DNA from: Aristolochia californica
Lineage: Eukaryota > Streptophyta > Magnoliopsida > Piperales > Aristolochiaceae
NCBI GenBank assembly: GCA_029961685.1
Contig: JARWKL010000004.1
Location: 25,797,610-25,861,609 of the forward strand
Reading direction: 5' to 3'
Length of the DNA stretch: 64,000 bases
The position numbers were made by a program, and so were the translations under genes. Positions within the stretch are counted from its first letter, which is position 1. Each line of letters starts with the position of its first letter. Under the pieces are notes generated by a model. The model did no database searches. It was not told the origin of the DNA and saw nothing but the letters and a program-made list of their open reading frames with translations. This document shows positions 19,844 through 30,115 of this stretch, in pieces.

Positions 19844-22051
19844 ATGGAGATTGGATACAATAGTAATAAGAGTGATATACTCCGTATTACTAAAAATCCA
19901 CTTAGAGGTCTCTCCAATTACATGAGCTGGTCACAATCGGTTCGGAGGGTTCTTATTACTCTTGACCTCTTGAGCCACGTTGTTAACTTTCCTCCTCCGA
20001 TTGATGAAGAAGATGCGTCCTACTACAAGTGGTTTAAGGATGATAACATGGTGATAAGTTGGCTCATTAATATCATGGAAGAGCAGGTGGCCAACAATGT
20101 GGTCCACTTGGAGACCGCTAAGAATATATGGGACACTTGTGCCAAGCTTTACTCAAGCACTGCTTCATTACATAAAATATATGATGTATTACAAAACATG
20201 CTGCATACGAAACATGGAGATAATATTCACGAATTTTTGGCATGGTTTCGATGTTTTCTTCAAGAATGGAAACTAGCTCAGCCATATTCTACTGATATTG
20301 CCATTCAAGAACGACAAAGAGAAGCTTTGGCAGCAGCCATTTTCTTATCGAATATTAAACCATACCTTGAGGTGGCCAAAACTCAGCTTCTAAGTTCTTC
20401 TACTCTTCCCTCCTTCGATGATATTAGTGCTACATTACTTTGGATACCGGATCCATCCCCTCCTTCTCCTATTGGTGCTCCATTGGCGATGTTCTTTGGC
20501 AATCGGGGAACATCTTCCTCATCCCGAGGACAGGGCAAAAATATGAGAGGGGGTCAAACTATGAGAGGGGTTGAAAATAGAGGTGGTAGAATGGGTCAGA
20601 ATTTTTTCCGTACTGAGGCTCAACTTTGCACTTATTGTGGCCATCAGAACCACCTTGTGGCATCATGCTGGAAACTTCATGGCAAGCCTGATTGGGCTAC
20701 AGCTAACCCAGTCTCGGTTAACATTGAGAAAAATGAAGATAAGGCTGAATCATCATCCGAAAATGTGACTCTTACGGCTGAGGACTATGCTGCATTTCAG
20801 AAAATGAAGTCCTTCAAGGAATCCTCTATTTCCTCATCATCTACTGATGCCACTACTATTGCCTCAGGTATGCTCTCTTCATCTTCTTCCTCTTCCTCTT
20901 GGATCATCGACTTCGGGGCCTCCGAACATCTATCAGGTAACAAACACTTGTTACAGTCCTTATCTCCTTGTTATCCTCATAAATTCATTACTATTGTTGA
21001 TGGTACCCAAACCAAGGTCCTTGGCAAAGGTTCCTCCTCTCTTACTTCATCTATTCCCCTTCGAGATGTTTTGTTTTTTCCTCAATTTCCTTTAAATTTT
21101 CTCTCGGTTAGCCAATTGACCAAACAATTAAATTGCTCTATCACCTTCTCACCGTCTTCTTGTGTCTTTCAAGATCTCACTATGAAGCGGGTGATTGGTG
21201 GCGGCCATGAAAAGGGGGTTTTGTACTACTTCACTCTTCCACCATTAGTTGCATTCTCGTCCACTACATCTGAGGCCCAACTTTGGCACAACCGACTTGG
21301 TCATCCGTCTACCTTTTCACTTCGTTCTTTGGTTCCATCTTTAAAAGAACTTTCTAATTTCAGTTGTGAGGTTTGTCAATTAAGTAAACATGTCAGGAGT
21401 ACATATTCTCCTCGTTATACAACTACAAGTACTGCTCCATTTGAGCTAATATATTCTGATGTAAGGGGCCCTTTATGTGTCTCAAATATTTCCCAAGTTA
21501 AATATTTTGTTATTTTTGTTGATGATTTTACTCGAGTGACTTGGTTATATCTATTTAAAGAGCGTTCCAAAATTCCTCCTTTGTTTAAAAATTTTCATGC
21601 TATGGTCTTGACACAATTTGGGAAGAAAATTCAAACCCTTAGATCTGATAATTCTAAGGAATACATGTCTCATGACTTCAAATTATTTTGTGAGAGTAAT
21701 GGGCTTAATCATCAAACATCATGTGCCTATACTCCTCAACAAAATGGTGTTGCTGAAAGGAAGAATCATCATCTTCTTGACATTGCTCGGGGCCTCCTCT
21801 GCTCCATGAAGGTACCCTATTTCTATTGGCCTCATACTATACTTACAACATGCTTTCTCATTAATAGGTTACCTTCATCAGTCCTTCATCATAAAACTCC
21901 TTACTCTGTGTTATTTAATGGTGAAAATCCTTTTTCTCTTCCTTTGAAAGTGTTTGGATGTACGTGTTTTGTTCATGTTACATCTCCACATAAAAACAAA
22001 CTAGATCCTCGATCTATGAAGTGTATTTTTTGGGATACTCTTGCACCCTGA
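19844..22051 (+). CDS. Copia A polyprotein, gag-protease-integrase part
   Basis: A 735-codon frame. Gag occupies about residues 1-230 (NYMSWSQSVRRVLITLDLL). A CCHC knuckle CTYCGHQNHLVASC follows near 262-275. The protease site reads WIIDFGASEH near residue 356, where the family has D-S/T-G-A, so the catalytic loop carries S to F. A pre-integrase HHCC region follows (LWHNRLGHPS...CEVCQ). The integrase core keeps all three acidic residues: YSDVRGP, RSDNSKEY, GVAERKN. The frame ends early where a run of six T at 22026-22031 has probably lost one base; the other frame continues the expected GYSCTLKGYV. The start codon was chosen as the first ATG of the long frame, 905 bases after the LTR. Gag and integrase act in the particle and in the nucleus. 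Confidence 0.93.
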   Translation: MEIGYNSNKSDILRITKNPLRGLSNYMSWSQSVRRVLITLDLLSHVVNFPPPIDEEDASYYKWFKDDNMVISWLINIMEEQVANNVVHLETAKNIWDTCAKLYSSTASLHKIYDVLQNMLHTKHGDNIHEFLAWFRCFLQEWKLAQPYSTDIAIQERQREALAAAIFLSNIKPYLEVAKTQLLSSSTLPSFDDISATLLWIPDPSPPSPIGAPLAMFFGNRGTSSSSRGQGKNMRGGQTMRGVENRGGRMGQNFFRTEAQLCTYCGHQNHLVASCWKLHGKPDWATANPVSVNIEKNEDKAESSSENVTLTAEDYAAFQKMKSFKESSISSSSTDATTIASGMLSSSSSSSSWIIDFGASEHLSGNKHLLQSLSPCYPHKFITIVDGTQTKVLGKGSSSLTSSIPLRDVLFFPQFPLNFLSVSQLTKQLNCSITFSPSSCVFQDLTMKRVIGGGHEKGVLYYFTLPPLVAFSSTTSEAQLWHNRLGHPSTFSLRSLVPSLKELSNFSCEVCQLSKHVRSTYSPRYTTTSTAPFELIYSDVRGPLCVSNISQVKYFVIFVDDFTRVTWLYLFKERSKIPPLFKNFHAMVLTQFGKKIQTLRSDNSKEYMSHDFKLFCESNGLNHQTSCAYTPQQNGVAERKNHHLLDIARGLLCSMKVPYFYWPHTILTTCFLINRLPSSVLHHKTPYSVLFNGENPFSLPLKVFGCTCFVHVTSPHKNKLDPRSMKCIFWDTLAP

Positions 22052-22891
22052 AAGGTTATGTCTATTACAATCCTACTCTTTGGAGGATGTTTATCTCTAG
22101 GGATGTGACTTTCTTTGAGAACACTCCCTTCTACTCCTCCCATGATGCTCCTCCATGATGCTCCTCCATGATGGACTTGTCTTCTACTACTCCTTGTCTG
22201 CTTGTGCCGTTCAATCTTGGAGTGGATCCATCCCCTGATGCACCGACCATACCTTCACCTGTGGAGTTGTTGGATCCACCCGAGGTAAGTCCATCTCCTC
22301 CTATGTATGGGCCTGAATTTTATACTCGGTCTATTGCTTTAAGAAAATAACATCGCTCTTGTACTACTTTGTATCCTATCTCAAATTTTATGTCTCACCA
22401 TCGCTTGTCTTCCAAGTGTTTTCAATTTCTTGTGTCCCTTTCTTCTACTTCCATTCCGTAGTCGTATCAGGAGGCCCTGAGACATCCAGGATGGAAGGTG
22501 GCTATGGATGAAGAAATGCACGTCTTATACGAAAACCAAACCTGGTACTTAACATCACTCCCAAAAGGTAAAAGACTGGTTGGTTGTCGATGGGTTTTTT
22601 TGGTGAAACATAATCCGGATGGATCAGTTGCTCATCTTAAAGCTCGACTGGTTGCTAAGGGATATACGCAGTGCTATGGGATAGATTATGAGGAGACCTT
22701 CTCTCCTGTTGCAAAATTGAATGCTGTAGGCATCATCTTATCTATTGCTGCTAACTCCTCATGGCCCATCTATAAGTTGGATGTTAAAAATGCTTTTTTA
22801 AATGGTGATATCAGTGAGAAAATTTATATGGTTCAACCACCTGGTTATGTGGTTGAGGGGGAGTCAGTATGCAGGTTAAAAAAGTCTTTAT
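22052..22891 (+). pseudogene. Copia A linker and RT N-terminal half (frameshifted)
   Basis: After the T-run lesion the linker is partly repeated (CATGATGCTCCTC three times near 22140-22170). From about 22478 the RT reads EALRHPGWKVAMDEEMHVLYENQ and, near 22498-22890, the copia RT landmarks WVFLVKHNPDGSVAHLKARL, EETFSPVAKL and LDVKNAFLNGDI. One extra G at 22894-22897 shifts the frame inside SLYGLKKSPRAW, ending this part. Confidence 0.88.
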
Positions 22892-23359
22892 ATGGGGCTT
22901 AAGAAGTCCCCTCGGGCTTGGTTTGATAAATTTAGTCAAACACTCCTACGGTTTGATTTTCATCGGTGCTCAGTTGATAATTCTGTATATTATAAAGATA
23001 CGATCAAAGGGAAAATATTATTGGTCGTATACATGGATGATATTATCTTAACCGGTGATGATGCTTTGAGCATACAAGAGGTGAAGCAGATGATATGTCA
23101 GGAATTCAAGACTAAAGACTTCGGTATGCTTAAATATTTTTTATGTATAGAAGTTCTTCAATCCAAACATGGGATAATATTGTCTCAAAGGAAATATGTC
23201 TTGGATGTCCTTGAAGAAACAAGATTGAAGGGTTGTAGACCAGTTGACACACCTATGGATACAAATGTAAAATTACGTGCCACAAATGAAGAAGATATTG
23301 ATATTGGCAAATATCAAATACTTGCGGGAAAAATGATTTATCTCACTGGCAGGCTTTAG
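22892..23359 (+). pseudogene. Copia A RT C-terminal half
   Basis: A 155-codon frame starting in LKKSPRAWFDKFSQ and holding the catalytic motif VVYMDDIILTG (about 23024-23056) and SKHGIILSQRKYVLDVLEET. It ends IYLT followed by a jump near 23346. About 35-40 codons of the normal RT-RNase H connection (the TRPDI...SVVSQ segment seen in element D at about 33450) are missing and the frame changes. RT makes the cDNA copy. With this deletion and the shifts it is unlikely to be functional. Confidence 0.88.
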
Positions 23360-23913
23360 AGATAATATTATGTTATCTAAAAGGAGCTCCAGGAAGAGGA
23401 TTGTTGTATAAAAAACATGGGCACTTCAACATAGAAGGCTTCCCAAATGCAGATTGGGCTAGATCTCATGATGATAGAAAATCTACATCAGGATATTGTA
23501 ATCTAGTTGGGGGAAACTTGGTTACATGGAAAAGTAAGAAGCAAAATATGGTTGCAAGATCTAGCGCCGAAGTAGAATACAGAGCTATGGCCCATACCGT
23601 TAGTGAATTTTTATGGATCAGGACCCTTCTTACTGAACTAGGTTTTTATAAAAAGGGATCCATGAATCTGCATTGTGATAATCAAATAGCCATTCATATC
23701 ACTTCAAATCTAGTTTTTCATGAAAGAACTAAACATATTGAGGTGGATTGTCATTTTATACGGGAGAAGTTTCAAGCAGGAATAATCTCTCTCAAACATG
23801 TGTCATCTCAAGAGCAAGTAGCTGATATTCTCACTAAACCCGTTACATCTAAAATCCTATCGTTTATATGTGGCAAGCTGGGTATTTATGATCTTTTTTC
23901 TCCTCCAGCTTGA
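23360..23913 (+). pseudogene. Copia A RNase H
   Basis: Frame with landmarks DADW-like NADWARSHDDRKSTSGYC, WKSKKQNMVARSSAEVEYRA, HCDNQIAIHITSN and HIEVDCHFIREKF, ending GKLGIYDLFSPPA then stop just before the purine tract. The Asp/Glu positions of the RNase H core look retained. Length and order are normal for copia. It is cut off from RT by the lesion at about 23346. Confidence 0.9.
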
Positions 23914-23920
23914 GTGGGAG
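23910..23920 (+). promoter_or_regulatory. Polypurine tract of copia A
   Basis: TTGAGTGGGAG ends directly at the 3' LTR. It is the usual plus-strand primer position, and the same TTGAG..GGGAG form precedes the LTRs of families B, C and D here. Confidence 0.8.
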
Positions 23921-24311
23921 TGTTGGAAGATGGGCTCAAGCCCACGAGCTCAAGACAAGAAGCCCACACGTCAAAGGAGTGGCATATGTGTAAAATATGG
24001 TACTTTCCATAAAGATGGCATAGAAGTGTAAATATGTGTTTCTTTTATGTCTTTTGTTTTATCAAGTTGTAGCTCTAAGGGCATTGTAAGACTATAAATA
24101 AAGGTATTGGCTACGAGGTAGGACATTGAAGCACTCTCCTCTCTTTCCACAAATTCCTCCAACCCTCATTTTTTTTTTTGACGCAACCCTCTTCTCACTT
24201 GATCCAAACTCTCTCCTTCCACGTTCTTCTTCTTGTCTTCTCCTTCTCTCTTCTTCTTCTTCTTCTTTCTTGTTTATCTAAAGTTCCTTTCATGAGATCC
24301 TAAATTCTACA
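23921..24311 (+). repeat. 3' LTR of copia A
   Basis: 391 bp, collinear with 18550-18939, ending AAATTCTACA and followed by the target duplication CTTCC at 24312-24316. Confidence 0.95.
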
Positions 24312-24316
24312 CTTCC

Positions 24317-26655
24317 GATATTGAGAAAACATCATTCCGTACTCACCATGGACATTTCGAGTTTGTGGTGATGCCACTCGGGTTATCCAATGCACCTTCC
24401 ACATTTCAAGCTTTGATGAATGAGGTATTCCATGGCTTTCACCAAAAGTTTGTGTTAGTCTTCTTTGGTGATATTTTGATTTACAACATATCAAGGGACA
24501 AGCATTTGGAAGACTTACAACTTGTTTTCCAACTTCTCTGAGCACATCACCTCTACTTGAAATGCTCTAAATATTCATTTGGGGAACCCCCAGTTCTTGG
24601 CCACATAATCTCAGTAAAGGGTGTAATAGTGGACCTAGAAAAAATTATAGTAGTCACCAATTGCCCACAACCGCACAACATTTCAGCCTTAAGAGGATTT
24701 TAGGGGTTAGTGGGATATTATCGGAAGTTCATAAAAAAGTTATGGAACGCTGGCCATTCCCTTGACCAGTCTTCTCAAACGTAATGCCTTCAATTGGAGC
24801 GATGCGGCTATAGACTCTTTCAATGCACTCAAACAGGCTTGAGCTTCCACCCCAATCCTGCAATCGCAAGACTTTGAGGCTTTATTTTTGGTTGAGTGTG
24901 ATGCTTCCGGGGGAGGTATTGGGGCGGTTCTACAACAAACTCAGCATCCCATTGCACATTTGGCCCCAAATTAGTGGCACATCACCAGAAGCTAATTGGT
25001 TTGGCCAAGGCTATTCAACATTGGTGGCCATACTTGCGGGGACGCACCTTCCTCATCCGCACTGATCATTACAGCCTCAAAATTTTTACTGGAGCAATGC
25101 ATCTCTACTTCTCTACAACGGCATAAGAATAGAAAATTAATGGGATTTGACTTTATGATGAAATATAAGTCGGGCAAATAGAATAAGGTGGTTGATGCCT
25201 TATCCCGACATCTGGACGAACAACACCAATTATATGCGATTAGTCAGCCAAAGTCTCTCCTTTTAGACTCCATTAAAGAGGACCATTAGACTACTCTAGC
25301 ACTCCAAGAGTTGTCTCACAAGATTACGGCAAGGACAATGGACTCCAAGTGGGCTATCCGGAACAACATTATAATGTATGACAATCGTATCTATTTACAA
25401 CACTCCTTTTCCTTGATTGTAGTAATTTTATCTACTTATCATGATAGCACTCGTGAGGGTGTTCAAAAGACGTTGCATCGGATTGGGGCCAATTTTTTCT
25501 TGCAGATTTCGTGACCTCGTGTCATGTATGCCAATGTGACAAGGCCAAACATTTACCACCAATTGGCATCCTTCAACCACTAATCCTTCCCACACTGGTT
25601 TGGGTTGATCTTTCTATGGACTTCATTGATGGCCTCCCCAAAACTTATGGAAAATCCGTCCTATTTGTGGTAGTTGAAAATTTTTCAAAGTACTCTAACT
25701 TTATTCCATTGGCTCATCCTTATAGGGCTTTCAGAGTAGCTCAAGTGTTTTTATAAAATATTGTTATTTTGCAAGCATTCCAAATTCCATCGTGAGTGAT
25801 CATGATGCAGTCTTTACCTGCCACTTTTGGAGAGGGCTTTTCCAATTATGCGGTACCAAACTCAACTTTTCATCTTCTTTTCATCCTCAATCCAATGGCC
25901 AGACTGAGGTTGTCAACCGTATGGTGGAAATGTATTTACTGTGCTTTGTGGGTGACGGCCCTAAACGATGGTTCGAATGGCTTCCCTGGGCAAAATATTG
26001 CTACAATACATTTTTTCATACAACTTTGCAAGCTACCATTTTTAAGGTTCTCTATGGCAGGGATCTTCTATGATTATGTTCATATATTGGCTCCACCAGA
26101 GTTGAATCTCTTGACCAGGCATTGCTGGACCATGATCAAGTACTCCAAGATGCTACCCAACATCTCAAGAAAGCTTAGGCTCGGATGAAGGAATACTATG
26201 ACAAGGGGCACAAAGATGTTACTTACAACCCAGGTGATTATGTGTGGCTCCACCTCCAACCCTACCATCAACATTCCATTGTTGGCCCCCGCCACAAGCT
26301 ATCACCCAAATTTTTTGGGCCCTTCTCGGTTATCCAAGGCATCGGCCAGGTGGCTTACCAGCTTCAGCTTCCACCACACTCTCAACTTCATAATGCCTTT
26401 CATGTGTCACTCCTCAAACCATTCAAGTGTACAACTCCACCTCCACCTCCATTCTTACCTCCAATGATAGAGGGGCATGTTATCCTCTCTCCAGCCACAA
26501 TTTTGCAAGCCTGACAAATTCATAATAGGTGGGAGGTTCTCATCCAGTGGGCTAACACATATGAAGCATCTGCAACATGGGAAGATCTGGAGACATTCTG
26601 CCAAGCCTACCTTACCTTTGAGCTTGAGGACAAGTTCTTTCTCCAAGGGGAGTAA
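24317..26655 (+). pseudogene. G3 RT, RNase H, integrase and chromodomain-like tail, copy 1
   Basis: RT resumes with FEFVVMPLGLSNAPSTFQAL. The catalytic box reads VFFGDILIYN, so the first Asp of the normal DD pair is Gly. RNase H follows (about 24830-25200), then integrase: CHVCQCDKAKH knuckle part, VDLSMDFIDGLP, SDHDAVFTCHFW, and QSNGQTEVVNRMVE with the Glu retained (about 25511-26075). The C-terminal part (PGDYVWLHLQPY, AYQLQLPPHSQLHNAFHVSLL) ends in a chromodomain-like module (ATWEDLETFCQAYLTFELED) before the purine tract. Several stops and shifts occur, including after RT and within integrase. Confidence 0.88.
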
Positions 26656-27111
26656 TGTTATGGACTCAATAGTAGGCCGAGTCATTCAAAAGCGTCGCGG
26701 CTGAGCCATTTAGTTATTCAGTTAATTGCTTTTCTTTCAATTTGTTTTTACTTCATTTTTATTTCAATTGATGAATTAGTATGTTGTAGGGGCATTATTG
26801 TAATTATTTTTCTTGAACTCTTGTTGGCACAAACCCTACTTAGGGGGGAAAGAGGAATGGGAAAAGACAAGTCTGATTTTAGCCTAAATTGGGATTTGGA
26901 GTTCTCCTCAATGAGCTCTAGGGTTGGAGTTCTCCTCATCTAACCCAAAGGTCTAGATTCCCTTACGAATCTGATTTTCTTCACTTTTCTTCTTTCTCTT
27001 TTCCATTTTCCAAAACCAATAGTGACCTTAGCAGTGCAGAACTCATCCCCAAAACTCTGGATTACCCTTTCCAGTACCATGTTACAAGATCCATGACTCG
27101 GGACTGTAACA
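26656..27111 (+). repeat. 3' LTR of G3 copy 1
   Basis: 456 bp, TGTTATGGACTCAATAG to GGGACTGTAACA, preceded by the purine tract CTCCAAGGGGAG. The next bases are already copia D gag. Confidence 0.9.
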
Positions 27112-29464
27112 GTTTCTCAAATTACTTAAGTTGAGATCAGTCGGTTAAGAGATTCCTTTTCACTAGAGATCTCTTAGGACATTTGGCTAAACCAGCTCCA
27201 CCCATAGATGAAGTTGATAATTTCTATATTAAATGGCTCAAGAATGACACAATTGTCATTAGTTGGCTAATTGACAACAAGGAGAAAACTATATGATGTG
27301 TTTAATAACATGTTTATTACTAAATAAGAAGAAAACTTGCATGAGTTCTTGGCTAGGTTTAGAGGGCTGATTAATGAGTGGGAAATTTTCTCAAACCTAG
27401 TCCATTGATATATCGGTTCAAGAAAAGTAATGGGAGGCCTTAGCAGTCGCTATTTATTTGTCAAATATCAAGCCATTTCTTGAAGTGGAAAAATCCCAAC
27501 TCCTTAGCTCCTCCACATTTTCATCTTTTGATGACATAAGTGAAATATTACTTCAGATACGAGATCCTTCCTCCACATCTCAAACTAATGTATCATCTGC
27601 TATGTACTCAGGAAATAGGGGTAAATCTTCTACCACCCGAGGGCATGGTAGAAATTATAGAAGAGGCCAAGCAAGAGGTGGTAGAAGTGGCTCAGGTCCT
27701 TCAAGGTTAGACAAATGTGTCTGCACTCACTATGGTGGAGTAACCATCTGGTGGATACCTATTGGAAGCTTCATGGCAAACCGGACTAGGTCATTGCCAA
27801 CCAAGCCTCGGTTCAAAATGAGAATAGTTCTACCCAATCTAAGTCACAAAGAGGAAAGAAGACTATCACCGATGATGATTATGATATCTTATAAAGGATA
27901 AAAACTTTGATGGTATCCCCTCCATCTTTTTTTGCATCTTCAACTACTACTACTGCCACTGCTTTGGGTACAATTTCTCCCACTTCATCCTCTTTATCTT
28001 GGATCATCGACTCAGGGCCTCCGAGCATCTTATAGGTAATAAGAGTCTATTAAATTTCCTATAGCCATGTCTACCAAATAAGTTTTTTACCATGGTTAAT
28101 GGATCCATAACCAAAGTTCTTGGGAAGGGATCCTCCTCTGTTACACCATCCCTTCCGCTTACTTATGTCCTATTTGTCCCTCAATTTCCCTTAAATTTTT
28201 TTATTTGTTAGCCAGTAAAAAAAATGTTTTAATTGCTCCATAACCTTCTCACCTTCTTCATGTGTTTTCCAGGATCTCACAACTAATCACATGATTGTGG
28301 CGGCCATGAACAAAGGAGCATTTATTACTTAAACTCTCTTCCACTCACTGCGATTGCCACTTCTTGGACAAAGGCAAGGTTGTGACACAACCGGTTTGGT
28401 CATCCATCAGTAGCATCGCTTCAGCACTTATTTTCATCTTTAAAAACTTTATCAAATTTCAATTGTTAAGTCTATCAATTGAGCAAACACCAGAGGACAA
28501 CATATTCTCCTCGAAATAAACTTAAAGGTGTTGCTCCCTTTTCATTAATTCATTCAAATATATGGGGGCCCTTAAATGTCTCGAACATATCTCAAGTTAA
28601 ATATTTTATCACCTTTGTTGATGACTTCACTAGAGTAACATGGCAATTTTAGTTTAAAGAACGATCTGAATTTTTTTCCATATTTAACTCCTTTCATGTT
28701 ATGGTGTCTTCACAATTTGGAAAACAAATACAATTGTTTCGATTGAATAATGCCAAAAGTACCTATCTAGCGAATTTCAATCCTTTTTGTCATGATAGTG
28801 GTATTATTCATCAAACTTTGTGCCTAAGCCCCTAAAAAAATGGTGTAACTGAAAGAAAAAACTGAAAACTTCTTGAGGTAGCCCGTGGCTTACTCTACTC
28901 TATGAAGTGCTATACTATTACTAGCCTCATGCCATTCTTACAATCTACTTCTTTATTAATAGGCTACCTTCTTTAGTTCTTAGCCATAAATCCCTATACT
29001 CGTTATTTTTTTTCAGATGAAGACCCATACTCACTTTGTTTGAAGGTCTTTGGTTGCACATGCTTTGTTCATATCACATCCTCTCCAAAGAGTTAGCTTG
29101 AGCCTAAGTCTCTAAAGTGTATCTTTTCGGGCTACTCTCGTACCCAAAAAAGGTTAAGTCTATTATAATCCTTATCTTTATAAGTTAATTGTCTCTAATA
29201 AGTTCACCTTTTTCGAGGACACATCTTTTTATATCTCAAAAGATGCACCTCCGGGTCTTTCATTAGTACAAGAAACTTTGAAGCCCGTTGTGGCACTTTA
29301 TGCAGATCTACTTCAGCCCCTGAAGACTCAGCCAACACCACACTCATTAAGTTTATAGATCCGTCTGAGGTAAGTCAGCCTTCTCCTATTGTATTTGGCC
29401 CACAATTTGATATTTGGCCCATAGCTTTGCGGAAGGAGCCTCAGACTTGAAGCAGGCCCTCCAC

Positions 29465-29841
29465 GGTTAAGTTGTGGAGCTTAATCAATGCCTTACATTG
29501 AGTCGGTACGTGGACCACTAATCTTTCCCTCTTGTATTGCGGTGGCCCTAATTTTTCTTTTATATTTGATGGCACCACTATTAGGGTTTTATCATCATTG
29601 TGGAGAATCATATGTGGTGGCCTGAGAGAGGTTAGATAAAAACACCTATGAGTGTGTGCAATTTCTCTTGTAAACAATTTCATCTTGATAGTGAATTACT
29701 ACCGTGGCGAAAGAGAAGACATAGTCTCACCTTGAGGCGAACCTGTGTAAATCTTGTTGTATTTTTTTGCTTGCTTATTTTTATTCTTTGATTATTATTG
29801 TTGCTCACGATAGTTTGGAATTAGGACGTCTAATTCTAACA
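29465..29841 (+). repeat. Solo LTR of family K inside copia D, copy 1
   Basis: 377 bp from GGTTAAGTTGTGGAGC (copy 2 keeps TGTTAAG) to GTCTAATTCTAACA. It is flanked by TCCAC at 29460-29464 and 29842-29846. No internal sequence remains, so it is the product of LTR-LTR recombination. It matches the LTR at 1002-1418 in reverse. Confidence 0.88.
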
Positions 29842-30115
29842 TCCACTTCTCATCCTATATCAAAAATTTTTTCTCACCATCAATTGTTTTCTTCATGCTA
29901 TTAGTTTCTTGCATCTATTTCTTTATCTCTGTTCCATAGTCCTATCATGAGGCTTTGAGACATCTAGGATGGAAGGTAGCCATGGAATAAGAAATGCATG
30001 CCTTGTATGAAAATCAAACTTGGGTCCTTGTTCCCCTTCCTCTTGGAAAGAAACTAGTGGGCTATAAATGGGTTTTTACTATCAAACACATTCTAGATGG
30101 TTATGTTGCTTGTTC

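Larger units (their letters stand above)
18550..24311 (+). mobile_element. Copia element A, nearly full-length (5762 bp)
   Basis: Perfect TG...CA termini, 390-bp and 391-bp LTRs, CTTCC target duplication, primer site, a long gag-protease-integrase frame, RT and RNase H, and the purine tract TTGAGTGGGAG next to the 3' LTR. By eye the LTRs differ at about 24 of 390 positions (about 6%). It is the youngest large insertion for which the sequence gives direct evidence. It lies in the RT of gypsy G3 and only in copy 1 of the tandem duplication. Three frame lesions suggest it can no longer make its full polyprotein. Confidence 0.95.
16121..27111 (+). mobile_element. Ty3/gypsy element G3, copy 1, split by a copia insertion
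   Basis: LTRs at 16121-16573 and 26656-27111 flank gag, a zinc knuckle, protease, RT, RNase H, integrase and a chromodomain-like tail in the Ty3 order, all with stops and frameshifts. Without the 5762-bp copia insertion and its 5-bp duplication the element is about 5.2 kb, as in copy 2. LTRs start T(G/A)TTATGGACTCAATAG and end ...GTAACA/CATAACA. Flanks are TGTTC (left) and GTTTC (right), not a convincing target duplication. Confidence 0.88.
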
